Positions 36,171 to 48,422 are shown, counted from the first letter of the stretch. The stretch is 64,000 nucleotides of DNA from Haliclystus octoradiatus (GCA_916610825.1 OU744448.1:33622493-33686492); one strand, 5' to 3'. Notes: generated by a model not told the origin, from the sequence alone. Program-made: numbers and translations.

Positions 36171-39100
36171 CTAATAAAAAATAAATGAAATAAAAGATAT
36201 TATAAAATATCCAAAATCTGATTGGAATTGCTTGGATAAATCTTGTTCAAAAGTTCCCGCTTCGAAATTTGATGATAAAATGTTTGTCTGAGGCTTAAAG
36301 ATGAAAAGATGAGGAATGATGGGAAATTTCAACGCATTGATCAAGGAATAATATAAAAAAAATGTGTCTCTATTTACCAAGAAAGACTACAATGTAACCC
36401 GCTTATGCGCAATTCGGATAAGTGAAATTCCCGCTTATCTGCAACATAGCTTTGAAATCCGTTAAACAAATTTCTGGTCAAGTCCTTGGTAAACAATTTC
36501 GGATAACTGCAAATTCGGATAATTGCAATGAAAACCGTTGACAATTTTGACTTGCAATTAAGCGGGCTACACTGTAACATCGTGAAGCTTTTATTTCTTT
36601 CGACAATATTGTAAGTAAGAACACATTTGAATTGAAATTAAAATATAAATAGTTAATTCATAATTCAAAAAACTTCCATGAACTGTATCTTCATTATGAA
36701 ATTGGTTTTACTTTGTAAAAGGGTTCCTACAAACTTGCCGTTTCTATATTCATATTTACTCGGGGATGAGAGTCAAACACAAAAGCCCCCTATAGGAATA
36801 CCAAAACAATAGCAAAACCAGTGCTTTGATGAATTTCCTTTGCTCTGAGGGGGACCTATGAACAGGGTCCGACAAAAGTGGGGATCCTGGGATCCTAGAT
36901 CCCAGAAGGCTGGACAAAATTCAGAAGAAAATTGATGTGTTTAATGATTTTCTGGTCAAACCTCTACAAGAAAATTCAGAAGAAAAAGTTGAAATGCCCC
37001 TAGGATTCCAGAAGGCTGAACCTTTTGTCGGACCCTGCCTATAGAAATACCAAAACAATAGCAAAACCAGTGCTTTGAGGAATTTCCTTTGCTCTGACGG
37101 GGACCTATGAAAAAGCTGTCTATTTGCAGTGAAATGACGTACATACCTTGTTCATTTGTTCAATTATTGCAGTTTGTCTAACGTTATTAATATGAACAGT
37201 ACATTGGTATCGATTAGATATTGATGACGTATGAAATAGAACAAAAACTTCTGCTTCAAACTCAAAGCAACTGTATGGCTTTAATTTAGAATCAACCAAA
37301 ACCAGACCCTAAACAATTAATATATTTTTGCATTACAAGCTATTCTACCACAAAAAATACATGATAAAAGTCAAAAGTGAGTCAATCTAGATAATAATAA
37401 TAATACTAATTAATCAAGGTAAAATCAAATATGGGCATGATTTATACGTTGTTCTGTATATGCGCCGACTTTTAGTTTTTAGTTTTCTCAAGCTTATTCC
37501 TTTTAATTTCATTTCTGTTTTTGGTTGCAGCAATTGAATGCCTACTTGCTAAGTACTGATGATGAAACTGATGAAACATCAAATGAGTACCATCTGAGGA
37601 TGGCGGATGGAATGGTCCAGAGGGAATTGCATTGTGAGTAGCTGCGGCGCATCGTTGCGCATTGACAATCAAGACCTATCTGCCATGAATTCTGTTGAAA
37701 TTGATCTGCAGTGTCGCGGCTGAGATCAACAAAGAGCGTTTAAAAATCATTGCTCTCAGCGAAAAAAGCCACTCATCTAGAAATAGAGGAGTGGTACGGG
37801 TGCCTTCGGTAGGGCGACACCGTCTACATTACTTTTTGCTAAGTACTATGCATACCTTGTTGTATATTTTTATTTTTATATACTGTATACTCTATTGTGC
37901 TCTAATCAAAGATCAAAGAACGCCTTAAACCCGTTTCGAACGACATCAATAGACGTGAAGTCATGCATGTAAATTCTTAAAACGGCATCTGGAACCAAAT
38001 TATTGATTCAGTTGGTTAACTTGAGGGATTGTCGACAGCAATACAGAATCGGCACATACATAGAATGGCGCATGAACCAGGCATTCCCTGTATTTGCACG
38101 TAATTGACAAATAACAATAACAACAACATCATGTTAACCTGTTGACAGTTTACTTAAAACATCTATTCTTAACTCTACTTACACGTCTCAGCGTATTTTC
38201 ATCAACTCCAGAAACAGCAACCGTTGCCGCTTGACCAGCCAATATCACACGACAAGGCGATCTGTTCCGATGAATCGAAGTAACAATAACTGTGACAAAT
38301 TTGCCATGGTCATTTGGACCTAGAAATAGTCGATCGCCCTCACGGACAACGCCCTGGGTTAATGTGCCAGCAAGAACAGGTCCAACGTCGGTAACAGTAA
38401 ATATCTCATCCACCTATAACATTTATTAAAATAAAACAACAAAACATCACTACATTATATCAAATAATGACTATCAAACATAACTCGGGCAGGGTCCGAA
38501 AAAAGTAGGAATTCAGGAATCCTAGATTCTGGAAGGGTAAAACAAATTCAGATGAAAATTAATATTTTCAATCATTTATTGGTGAAACATCAACAACAAA
38601 AATTCAGAAGAAAATGTTGAAATATCTCTCGGATTCCGAAGGATGAACCTTTTGTCTGACCCTGAACACGAGTTTTGATCTGAGTCCGAAATCACTGTCC
38701 GGAAAATAAAAAGTAATTTGTTGAGTTTTAGTTAAATATTCGGTATAAATAAATAAACATAACTATTTTCTTCGAATAGTGTGTTGCAATTATACAATAC
38801 ATATAATTACATAGCATCTGATAACTCACGTTAAATGTAACTGGTTCTTGTAATAATTTTTCTTTTTCTTTCACACTTTGAATTGGTGGGACAAGAAACA
38901 GAAACTTTTTTAATAGATCTAAATTCTCACCAGAGACACTAGAAACTTTAAAGATTGGTGTTATTCTATAAACAAACAAAAAAATAGAAAAAAAATAGCA
39001 TCAATCCCGGGCATCAATCAATCAATCATTATTTATTAAGATGTTTCAAGCCACCCATATTTTTTCAAAAGCCTCATAAATATAATAAAACAGTATACAA

Positions 39101-42100
39101 ACAAATTAATAAATAATTAAATCGCAATTTAAAATGATTAAGAGGATAAATAATCATAGCCTACATCGTTTATTTAGTGTGTAGTTTACAACATTTACAA
39201 CGTTTTGATAACATTCTGATCAAAGAAGAAATAGTATATAGCCCATTAAAGAAATCTTTCTCCATTGGCCTTTACATATTATATTTCAATTTAATAATTC
39301 CAATAACCATTTTCTGTCTGTTAACCAACATGTTATTTTACGAAAATAAAATATATTCATTTATTCATTCCTAATGATTGTTTACTGATAAACTGAAACT
39401 TTTTCCGTGACTTTGTCTACGTTTTTCTCTGCAATTTCTTATTTAAAAGACGGTCAACTGAAAAAAGGTTCAATACAACTTAATTCCACAAAATGTTATA
39501 TTTTACAATTAATTATTTTACAATTTTATTTTCAATTTACAAGTTAGTTGAACTTGTAAGTTGTAACTTGTAAGTTGAAAAGAAAATTGTAAAAAAATTT
39601 ATTGTAAAACAAATTAGATGTAGATTCATATAGAGCCAACGTTTGTCTCCCGAAAAACAAGCAACCATCGCTTATGGGATGACGTCATGATGACCAATGA
39701 AATTATAAGCTGTGATACCATTATGTTTTCCAAAAGTGGTTGAAGTAAAAATTATATTCTAAATTCTCCGTCGTCTACGATCAAATTTTCCCCTTTCAAA
39801 GTCCTTCTAAGTTATTGAGGTTGCTGAATTATGAAATGATATTATTTTAGTGAGATTAACATTGATTGATTGTTTTTCCTTTCAAATTTAAAACGTTCAA
39901 TGTTTGCCTAAATGAAACATTATACATGCAGTAATAACTTCTATTCTATTCTAATTTTAATTTACTTTACCATATCTTATTAACTTATTTCAACGTTTTT
40001 TCTTCCGTTGTTTACATATAGGCTACGGTTAATTGTTCTCTTTATTAATTAATTATATTAAGGTTATTAGTGAGGAACCTACTGAAGCCATCAATGATGA
40101 GTTAGGTTTTACCGTTTTTCCTCGTGAAATATTAAACTAATAACAAAAATAATAATTGAAACATTCTTAGAATTTATAATAGTTCGTAATTCATAAACAT
40201 TTTAAATAATAACATTTGCATATTCTGAAAATCGTACAATTTTAAAAAGTTTGAGCCTGCAGTAATTCTACTGTTCTCGACATTTGCTTGCGACTGGCGG
40301 TTCCAGGGGTCCTCATTTACTTGATTCCTGACTCTACTCTTAGCTAGTTCATTGCACTAAGCTGACACCAAAAACATAAAAAAAAGGGTGAAATTTCATG
40401 GAGTTTTCATGACATTTTCATGGAGTTTTCATGACATTTTCATGGAGTTTTCACAACAATTTCATAGCATTTCATGGTTTTAGTATTCGTAGTGTTGTTC
40501 ATTTCATAAATAAACTTACTTTCCACTTGGGAAATTGCTTGCAGCAATGATAGAATCGTCTTCATTTTCTATAATCATTGGTATTTTTCGGCATACAGGA
40601 GATTTTAGTATTCTATCCAGTTGTTTAAAGATCCGTTCCAAAGCTGCCTCACCACATACATCAATTTTAGTCACAACAACTAGCAATGGGATTTTCAAAG
40701 CAACAGCAAGTCCTAAATGCTCTTTTGTTGTGCCAACTATAAATAAATGAATAACAACAGATAAGACATGATACAGCCTAAAACATGTTAGAATACACTA
40801 CCGACACCAAAACCATGAAAAAAGTCGTGAGATTTCATTGCGTTTTCATGGCAGATTCAAGGCGATTTCACATTTTAATATCGTGAATATGGATGTTTTT
40901 GAACTTTTTAATGGTTTAAAAAATTTGTGGATTCATTTTTCACATTATATGTTGTTTTCACAACACTTTCATGGCATTTTCATGGTTTTGGTGTTGGTAG
41001 TGACAGTCACCTCTATAGAACGACCATCTGTCTGTAGTGGTCACACATGCTATGTCTGATATACAGAGTAACCCTGTTAATATCACTAACTTTTAATATC
41101 ACAATCCGCTTGATATCATTAATTTTTCAGAACCGTTTTCCATCGAGCTCAGCCAATTCATTCTTGTTATTATCACAACCCGCTTGTTATCACAATTTTC
41201 AGCTAAACCAAGGCAGTGATATTAACGAAGTTACACTGTAATAATATTTCTATTGAATCAACCCTGTAGCCTATAAAAAGGCCATCCGGATATAATGGTC
41301 AATTCATCTACCTCTCATAGTTGGCTGCTATATACAGGTTTTATTGAATTATGAAAATTACACAACATTTAATAGTCAAATATATTAAGAAAGGGATTGT
41401 CGATTGGTTGAAAAAATGTCAGCCATTATTTTTAGATAGATAATCAATGATAAATAGGTATTTCTGCATCTAAAACTTACCAATGCCAGTGTTGCCACTA
41501 ACAACCAACATGACCGCTTCAGGGCAATACCCTGTTAATCCCAAAATAGTTGTTTTCATGTATTTCTGATGGCCTGCTAAATCAATTAACGTTATCATCT
41601 TTGTTGCTGCTGTGCATATTTCCTCGGCAGTTGAACATTCTGAACTATTGATGACCTGTGATAAAAAATTTACAAACAGTCCATTGTTAAAGATATAGCT
41701 CATACTCAATATCACCACCGTAGGTAACGGAAATTATTGTCACGTGGAAACACCTTTTTGTAATTATGTAACATTGGTATTTTGTAAATTTCTTTGATGC
41801 ATAGTGATCTCTGTTGAGATAGTAGAAAGTTACATAACTATGAATACAACCAGATTAATTATTTGTTGATCAGTGATTTCAGGAAGATAAACTCAATGTA
41901 AATATTCGATAATTGTTATTCAATTACAGTCAAACCTGTTATAACGGTCACCTCTATACAGCGGCCACATGTCTATAGTGGTCACTCTTGCAATGTCTAA
42001 AATAGTATTTTCTACTGAATCAAACCTGTATATAAAGGCCACCTGTCTATAGTGGTCAGTTTATCTACCTCTTTTAGCTGGCCGTTATATACAGGTTTCA

Positions 42101-45100
42101 CTGTACTGTTATTGTAGGCCTGTATCTATTTCATTTTAATATGTTGTTCAAGTTATATTTCTAGAGCGCGTATTTCGGGTTATCATTCGCTGAGTCAACA
42201 CTCAACCAAGAATTAATAAATTAAAATACTCTCGAGCGCTAGCATGGATTCCACAGATTTAACAAATAATGGAATGTTCAACAGAGATGTAACTAATCAC
42301 CTTGAAAGAAGAGTATATTTGAAACAGTTCATGGGGAGAGTATTTAGAATATTTAAATATCCTAGCAACCGCATTATCAACCCAATTACTGACCATAGTG
42401 GAATCCTTGTATGTACACCGGATATATCCGGCTCAGAACTGAGTTGATTTTACGCCAATTTTGGTTTCTTTGGCGTGGAAATTTGATAACTTTTGGTGGC
42501 GTAATTTTGGCGTAAATATCCAGCGTTCCCCCGGGCCTTCCAAATACGAGGATTCCACTATGGATTACTAAACAGTAATTGAGACGGTATTTGCCCCAGG
42601 GAATTGCATCATTCGCATTGTCTAGAGCAATTGTACATTCACAATTTCGCATCTTTCATCAAAGTATTTACAAAAAATCAATATTACACAACGACCATCT
42701 TATAGTATAGCCATTCTGAAGATGAAAGAAACTGTTGTGACACGATTTTTATCAATTAGACATTAACAGTCAACTTTCAACATTTAAACTAGTTTAAAAA
42801 GCTACAAAATTTCAGATTTTTTTTAGATTCATTATGAACATTTTTGGATTGAATCGCGTTAATTTTTGATCTCGAAATTCTCGGATTCAGATTACAGATT
42901 CGTACTCGTGGTCCATTTTTGGGAAATCTGATCAGACGCACACCTCTAGCCTAGATGAGTACTCTGCCATCTGAGACAGTCCCTATATAACCATAGGTTA
43001 ATGTTGGGTGTTGACATATTCCTACTGCGTACCTGTTCTATCTAAATAAAGCTGTGATTGTCTTCCACATGGAATCTTACATCCTGGATATATCCTACAG
43101 AGCCTATGTGAGCTACTGTTGATCATGGACAAATGAAATTTGAATTTAAAATGATGATTTTGGAATGTAGCATAAATGCATACCTCTCCTTTGCAATCAA
43201 ATCCAATGAATTCATGAGATATACTTGACGTACGTCCAGATTGAATTTCATGAAGATGACGGAATAGATTAAGTCGAGCCCTTCCGCGTCCATTATCCAT
43301 TTCATGGTATGCTAAAACGCCCAACAGTGTACTTTTACCAGCATCAACATTTCCCAAAACAGCAATTCGGACATCAATGAACTACGGAGTAAACATAGAT
43401 TAAAACAAATATATTTCTTCATCTATAGATAGCATGTCCATGCATTGCAAGGTATAATATATTGATGCCATGTTTGTACTCCGAGATTGTTGATGTGGAA
43501 TCTAGTTCTCAGTGTTGTGTGATGGAAATTTGATGGAAATTATTGAGAATAAGATGGTATTTTAAGAGGATGATAACGATGATGCATTGCAGGACTATGT
43601 AATAAGATTACATAGATTACGCCAATGCACAACAGGGAACGTAAGGAGAAAACGAGAAGGCATCAGAAAATCACAAGCCATTGGTGCAAGTAGTTCTCAC
43701 CTTCAAGTTTCCTCCTTAAGAAATTCATGTGTGCCAAATATCAATAGCTAAGCTCATAAGAAACTGTGCGCCAATTGCTTTATAATAACTTAGCAGGAAA
43801 CTTCTCGGTTGAGTGACTGTCTGACGAAAGTTACCGATTTAGTGATATTTTTGATCTTGGTTCCCGGACTAGTAAGATCGATTGCGTTTTCGAACCAACA
43901 GTAGTTTTGTATTGCGTTGATATGGAGATTCGGTGTTTGATTGAATCATTTCCATTTTAATAATTACAAAATAAATTACATATCATATGATTACCTCCAT
44001 GTTATCAGGTACACATCTAACAAGTAATTCAGCAGCATAATGAGGATCAGTTGCCTGGCAATCAACTTTGTATTCTCTGATAACTGACATGTCAGCTCCA
44101 AGCCTATAAAAATAGTTCAAATGGATCATTGAATGATTAATATCATAGTTAGACTGTATTGAATTAGAGAGAGTTTGCAATGGAATTTACCATACTTGTT
44201 GTCATAGCAACAATCATATCACATGCAATCTGTATTCAACAAAGGTTTCTCTGGCCTGTTCTTCAAGCCTCGTCTCTGTTGAACAAGACTCAAGGTCGCA
44301 ATCCGTCGCAGATCTGATAGGCCTTTCCCGTTTTAGGAATGAGGAACGACTTTGCGTAAGTTCAAGTTCCTATATAGCCTGTGTGCAGGCACTCTCAGTT
44401 TCAAACATCGGAAATTGCTAGACATGTTTGCCTAAGCATCATTATTTAATGTTCTATACAGTATTATGCTATGCTATGCTATGCTATGCTATATGTTATG
44501 TTATGTTATGTTCTGTTCTGTTATGTTATGTTATGTTATGTTATGTTATGTTATGTTATGTTATGTTATGTTATGTTATGTTATGTTATGTTATGTTATG
44601 TTATGTTATGTTATGTTATGTTATATTATGTTATGTTATGTTATGTTATGTTATGTTATGCTATGCTATGCTATGCTATGCTATGCTATGCTATGCTATG
44701 CTATGCTATGCTATGCTATGCTATGCTATGCTATGCTATGCTATGCTATGCTATGCTATGCTATGCTATGCTATGCTATGCTATGCTATGCTATGCTATG
44801 CTATGCTATGCTATGCTATGCTATGCTATGCTATGCTATGCTATGCTATGCTATGCTATGCTATGCTATGCTATGTTATGTTATGTTATGTTATGTTATG
44901 TTATGTTATGTTATGTTATGTTATGTTATGTTATGTTATGTTATGTTATGTTATGTTATGTTATGTTATGTTATGTTATGTTATGTTACGTTATGCTATG
45001 TTATGTTAAAGGGTTACCACACACTTTGCCGTGTTTGTATTCCTATTTACTACAAGGGAATTGGTGGAAGATACAAGTGAAGTGCTGAAAGCACGAGCCG

Positions 45101-47526
45101 GCAGGCAAGTGCTTTTAACATTTCCCGACTGTCTTCCGCCATTTCCGAGTGCAGTAAATAGGAATACAAACACGGCAAAGTGTGTGGTAACCCTTTTCCA
45201 AAATAAACAAATTTCATTAAAAAGTTTGTTTATATTGCGGAAGGTTGCTCGAATGTTGAATTAATGATTTAAAATTCAATTTAAATTCAATGTTTTCACT
45301 TACTAAAATGTCCTTGGATCAAATTCAAACTTTAAAACATTAGTCTATTCTCAAATAGAGATATCTTTGTTGATATTATTTCTTTAGTAATACATTGCAG
45401 GTTCCTATTCTTCTTCAGCTTTGACAACCTGACTACGTTTTATCGACAAATTTCAACGGGAATTTTCAAAAAAATGTTTACCTTGTATTTCTAAGCACAT
45501 GGACCAACCAATCAAAATACAGAATTACGTTCGGATATGACGTCATATTTTGGATTGTTATGTTTTGTTATGTTATGTTCTGTATAATAATAATATGCAG
45601 ACCATTCAAGAGAGTGCTCATTTCAATCTTTGTTTCATTTAAATATATGATATAAAATTATAGTTTATAGGTTAGGATCGAATTATAGTTAACAGTTATT
45701 TAAATATAAAGTCAATTAAAGGGGAAAGGGGCAAAATTGGCCGGTAGGCTCTATGTGCTTAGATTCACGTGCGTGTTTTGTTGTTTGAATAATTTCTGCG
45801 CCTGAAACAGTGCTGAAACTTGAAATTTGAAGCCATCCCGAAGCCATGGCTGACATTGATTGTTGAATTTGCGCTGCGCTTAGTTCAAGTTGAGCTCATA
45901 GCGACTGCTGGTCAATGTTGCTCCTTTAAATATAAGTTAAAGTAAGTGATTATTATTGAGCAAATGAACTTATTTCAACGTCTTATTGTAAATTATAAAT
46001 TAAATGTAACTCAATGCATTATTTCAGCCACACACAACCTTAAATCAATCATACATAATACAGTGACCTACTCTTCTGTCATTTTCTTGGCAGTTTCCAA
46101 AGATGAATTCAGATCTGATCTTGTTAATCCAGCAAGACAGCCATTATCTTCTACACCAATTTCATAGACAGCCTCTCCATTTCCTTCTTGTAACCTCCAT
46201 TTCATTTGAGTTACAAGATGTTTGAAACGGGAAATTGATGGATTCACTAATTTTAGCTACAAGAAATAACAGCTCAAGTTTAATTTAAGATGGGTCATCA
46301 ATGAAATAGCTCAGATGGGAGGATTAGCTCAGATGGCAGAGCAACCGAACTTCAGATCGGATCATATCTGATCGACTGTGGTTCGAATCCCCCGAAGGTC
46401 AACTCAGCCTTGACTTTATCTGAAACATCAAATGAGTACCATCTGAGGATGGCGGATGGAATGGTCTGGAGGGAATTGCATTGTGAGTAGCTGCGGCACA
46501 TCGTTTTGCATTGACAATTGAGACAAATCTGCAATGAAATCTGTTGAAATTAATCTGCAGTGCCGGGGCTGAGATCAACAAAGAGCGTTTAAAATCATTT
46601 CTCTCAGCGAAAAAAGCCACTCCTCCAGAAATAGAGGAGTGGTACGGGTGCCTCTGGTAGGGCGACACCGATTACATTACTATTTAGGGGGTTATGACAG
46701 AGAATCTTTTTTTAAATGAACAAGCATGAAGTCCCCCCTCCCCTGAATGAGAGGACCAAGTAGCCCCTGCTCATGCTATCCCTGAGTAATCTGAATATAT
46801 TTAATGATATTTTTCTGAGCACAGGAAATTATGTAGAAAATTATTAGGCCTACTTTCCAGTATCATTAATTAGTAAAATATGAACAATAAACAGTAAACA
46901 ATGCTAGCAGAAACAAACAGATTTTCAATTATATTTTGCTCATAAAAATTAATTAAAAAGCTTTCACTTACCTATTTTAAAAACTTTACTTGCTACTAAT
47001 TGAAAATTGATGAAAACACGATTCTTAATTCAAAATATTTTACATGCACACGGCGGTGTCACAGTCACGAATTTGGTTAGAAAATCTAAGATCAAGCATT
47101 TTTTTAATAGTTTGTAGCTAAATAACACGCCATAATGGAAAATAATATATCTTTCAAAACAATTTCATACAAAATCTAATATTTGAATGTTCTGGTAACG
47201 CCTTACTAATAATCCATAATTATATCAAACAATTCGGTTCCCAAACAATTCACAATGAAAACATCTTTAAATCCTACCTTATATTCTACATTCCCAAATT
47301 CAACCTGGAACACAAACACAGCAAGATAAAATAATGCTATGATAAACTTAATTAGTTATTCTAAATTTCGTGATTAAAATAATATATTTACTTCTGGTGG
47401 AAGACATCCATTTTTATCAGCTTTGCTTTCCATAGAAGATTCTGACCGTCCATTTTTTCGTAAAAAATATGTCTCCCGTCCTCTACTGTCTAAGTCATCC
47501 GAAGCATTTTTCTGTTGTGTACCCAT
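36012..47526 (-). CDS. GTPBP1/2: GTP-binding protein 1/2-like translational GTPase, 11 exons, 577 aa
   Basis: A GTPase of the EF-Tu/eRF3-related GTPBP family, linked in vertebrates to ribosome rescue and RNA decay. Exons, 5' to 3': 47392-47526, 47278-47304, 46072-46256, 43995-44103, 43184-43381, 41481-41655, 40520-40736, 38830-38965, 38183-38413, 37147-37308, 36012-36170. All phases agree; the sum is 1734 nt. G motifs: P-loop GNVDAGKST (162-170), DLAGH (243-247), TKID (299-302), SSVSGE (357-362). Beta-barrel domains follow from 395 to the end. The family block [20 protein letters not shown] lies near residue 70. Vertebrate GTPBP2 is about 600 and GTPBP1 about 670 residues, so the length fits. 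I cannot separate GTPBP1 from GTPBP2; the gene may predate that split. The start is the first ATG, two bases after an AG. Confidence 0.95.
36390..36574. mobile_element. family C pogo-like MITE, copy 2
   Basis: CAATGTAACCCGCTTATGCG to AAGCGGGCTACACTG, TA flanks, in the intron before GTPBP exon 11. Confidence 0.75.
36863..37037. mobile_element. family D hAT-like MITE
   Basis: CAGGGTCCGACAAAAG...CTTTTGTCGGACCCTG, 175 bp, flanked by CCTATGAA and CCTATAGA. It lies exactly between two 74-bp direct copies (36789-36862 and 37038-37111). Confidence 0.8.
37147..37308 (-). CDS. GTPBP1/2: GTPBP exon 10: beta-barrel domain III
   Basis: [15 protein letters not shown] and [15 protein letters not shown] match the FEAEI.LLFH and VGNVRQTA strands of domain III. 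Phase 0/0. Confidence 0.95.
37571..37837 (+). mobile_element. SINE copy 6, 5'-truncated
   Basis: Body and tail without the tRNA-like head, in the GTPBP intron between exons 9 and 10. Confidence 0.8.
38183..38413 (-). CDS. GTPBP1/2: GTPBP exon 9: beta-barrel domain II
   Basis: [20 protein letters not shown] is the standard domain-II entry strand. [20 protein letters not shown] is also strongly conserved. Phase 0/0. Confidence 0.96.
38490..38664. mobile_element. family D hAT-like MITE, copy 2
   Basis: CAGGGTCCGAAAAAAG to CTTTTGTCTGACCCTG with 8-bp flanks AACTCGGG / AACACGAG, a hAT-type duplication with two mismatches. Confidence 0.75.
38830..38965 (-). CDS. GTPBP1/2: GTPBP exon 8: G5
   Basis: [20 protein letters not shown] holds the G5 loop; LFLVPP follows, as in relatives. 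Phase 2/0. Confidence 0.95.
40361..40497. mobile_element. family F MITE-like element, diverged
   Basis: GACACCAAAAACATAAAA at the left and ...TTTCATGGTTTTAGTATTCG at the right, with tandem TTTTCATGGAG / TTTTCATGACA inside. Confidence 0.55.
40520..40736 (-). CDS. GTPBP1/2: GTPBP exon 7: G4
   Basis: Encodes [20 protein letters not shown] followed by KID, then the [18 protein letters not shown] helix typical of the family. Phase 1/2. Confidence 0.96.
40796..41002. mobile_element. family F MITE
   Basis: CACTACCGACACCAAAACC and its inverse CACTACCAACACCAAAACC form 26-bp arms with one mismatch. The interior again has TTTTCATGG units. Confidence 0.72.
41008..41346. mobile_element. family B pogo-like MITE split by another MITE
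   Basis: Both outer parts match family B (ATCTGTCTGTAGTGGTCAC; ATAGTTGGCTGCTATATACA). The element at 41064-41238 interrupts it. Confidence 0.65.
41064..41238. mobile_element. 175-bp TIR MITE nested in family B
   Basis: CAGAGTAACCCTGTTAATAT and the inverse of ATTAACGAAGTTACACTG, with TA on each side. Confidence 0.7.
41481..41655 (-). CDS. GTPBP1/2: GTPBP exon 6: switch II
   Basis: Contains TAEEIC...[18 protein letters not shown] (G3) and [15 protein letters not shown] acceptor, GTAAGT donor, phase 0/1. Confidence 0.96.
41927..42103. mobile_element. family B pogo-like MITE, complete
   Basis: CAGTCAAACCTGTTATAACG to CGTTATATACAGGTTTCACTG minus one base, 177 bp, TA flanks; the cleanest copy of the family. 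Confidence 0.8.
42393..42563. mobile_element. family E TIR MITE, copy 2
   Basis: CCATAGTGGAATCCTTGTAT with an inverse ATACGAGGATTCCACTATGG end. Confidence 0.72.
43184..43381 (-). CDS. GTPBP1/2: GTPBP exon 5: P-loop and switch I
   Basis: Carries [14 protein letters not shown] and the near-invariant [20 protein letters not shown] plus RTSSIS that follow it in GTPBP1/2. Phase 0/0. Confidence 0.97.
43995..44103 (-). CDS. GTPBP1/2: GTPBP exon 4
   Basis: Encodes [14 protein letters not shown] and ends [11 protein letters not shown], just before the G domain. Phase 2/0. Confidence 0.93.
44464..45006. repeat. pentanucleotide satellite (TTATG)n-(CTATG)n-(TTATG)n
   Basis: About 540 bp of 5-bp units in the GTPBP intron between exons 3 and 4. 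The central block (about 44660-44873) is CTATG; both sides are TTATG. All three plus-strand frames lack stops simply because of the unit sequence, so the open frames here are not genes. Confidence 0.97.
45008..45196. mobile_element. TIR MITE (family H) beside the pentamer satellite
   Basis: Perfect inverted arms of about 44 bp (AAAGGGTTACCACACACTTT...). The centre holds AGTGCTGAAAGCACGAGCC. A partial relative lies near 36717. Confidence 0.8.
45719..45929. mobile_element. family G MITE-like element, copy 3
   Basis: AAAGGGGCAAAATTGGCCGG start and ...GGTCAATGTTGCTCCTTTAA end; the best-preserved copy. Confidence 0.65.
46072..46256 (-). CDS. GTPBP1/2: GTPBP exon 3: conserved N-terminal domain
   Basis: Contains [20 protein letters not shown] and EIGVEDNG, the most diagnostic block of the family outside the G domain. 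GTAGGT donor, phase 2. Confidence 0.95.
46318..46684 (+). mobile_element. tRNA-derived SINE copy 7
   Basis: Full-length copy, 62 bp from GTPBP exon 3 on the 5' side. A partial repeat of the A-box sequence lies just before it. Confidence 0.85.
47278..47304 (-). CDS. GTPBP1/2: GTPBP exon 2: 27-nt microexon
   Basis: Encodes VEFGNVEYK between TTCCAG and GTAGGA, phase 0/0. Its C-terminal VEYK plus exon 3 LKLVNPS rebuild the conserved EYKLKLVNPS block. Confidence 0.9.
47392..47526 (-). CDS. GTPBP1/2: GTPBP exon 1: N-terminal tail
   Basis: 45 codons of charged, probably disordered N-terminus ending CLPPE, as in vertebrate family members. It is followed by a phase-0 GTAAAT donor. Confidence 0.9.
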
Positions 47527-47629
47527 TTCTGAAACTGTATGTAGCTACATCTACGTGTCCTTCATAGCATCAAATGCAGCACGATCACTAAACCAAAGAA
47601 CGGATGCAGGGAAATATATATTTTATGTT

Positions 47630-47720
47630 GACATTAGTTCGCCATTTTGGTTGCTATTTTTCACCGCCAACTTTCATCAGCCAATCTTATCCCCTTGCCC
47701 CTCCTGCTGACGTAACGTGG
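47630..47720 (-). promoter_or_regulatory. probable GTPBP core promoter
   Basis: On the minus strand, in order toward the gene: a CRE-like TTACGTCAG (about 47707-47716), a CCAAT box read as ATTGGCT (about 47678-47684) and a YY1-type AAAATGGCG (about 47640-47650). They lie 115-190 bp before the ATG, a typical TATA-less housekeeping layout. Confidence 0.5.
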
Positions 47721-48278
47721 TGCAATCATGAATCCACAATTCCCTAACGATCTGTTGTTGTCTATAGGGATTGGGTACTCAAATTTAAAATATTTTCAGT
47801 AATATTATCTATCAGCAATATTATATATTTAAAGGGTTAATACAATTTCTTCATTTCTTTTCCTTTCTTGAACTTATGAGTCAAAATTTCCCTCAAAGCG
47901 TCGATTAGTTTTATTGCTGATAAAGTATTGTGGTAACAAATCCCCACACCTACTTTCTGTAGGTTCTTATGTAACATGAGGCAACATGCAGGTGCAGCTT
48001 CGATGAAAAAAACATGTCGCTTACAATAAAACAACAACATAATAGAATCACATTTGGAATACCCCTAATTATGAAATAAACATAATATCAATATTTAAAG
48101 CTCACGGCAGCAATTTATTCCAATACTAATCAAATTTCAATAATGTACATATTTAAAGAGAGTCATTACATGTATAGGCAAAAAACTTGTATTTAATGTT
48201 TTAACTTGAATTATTTTTTTGTAAAATATGACACAAAATGTTCCAAAGCATTAAAGTGTAGCATTATATATCATCTTA

Positions 48279-48340
48279 GCCTGCGTTCAGACAGATATTT
48301 TCTTCATATACATACGAAGAAAGAATGTCTGTGCGCTGGC
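48279..48340. mobile_element. 62-bp family I MITE
   Basis: GCCTGCGTTCAGACAGAT...TGTCTGTGCGCTGGC with TA on both sides; ends related to 20522-20900. Confidence 0.6.
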
Positions 48341-48422
48341 TAACATTTTGCAAGAATATGGTTGAAAAATTTGCATAATTTATGTAATTTGATAAATTTA
48401 CAATGTAAAAATTGTAATATAC

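Noticed and set aside
44428-45088. Three overlapping plus-strand open frames of about 200 codons with (MLCYV)n or (MLCYA)n content
   Set aside because: They are the by-product of a 5-bp satellite that happens to contain no stop in any plus-strand frame.
47837-48040. 67-codon minus-strand open frame ending ILTHKFKKGKEMKKLY
   Set aside because: The lysine-rich end looks protein-like, but I recognise no family, see no convincing exon partners, and the length is within chance.
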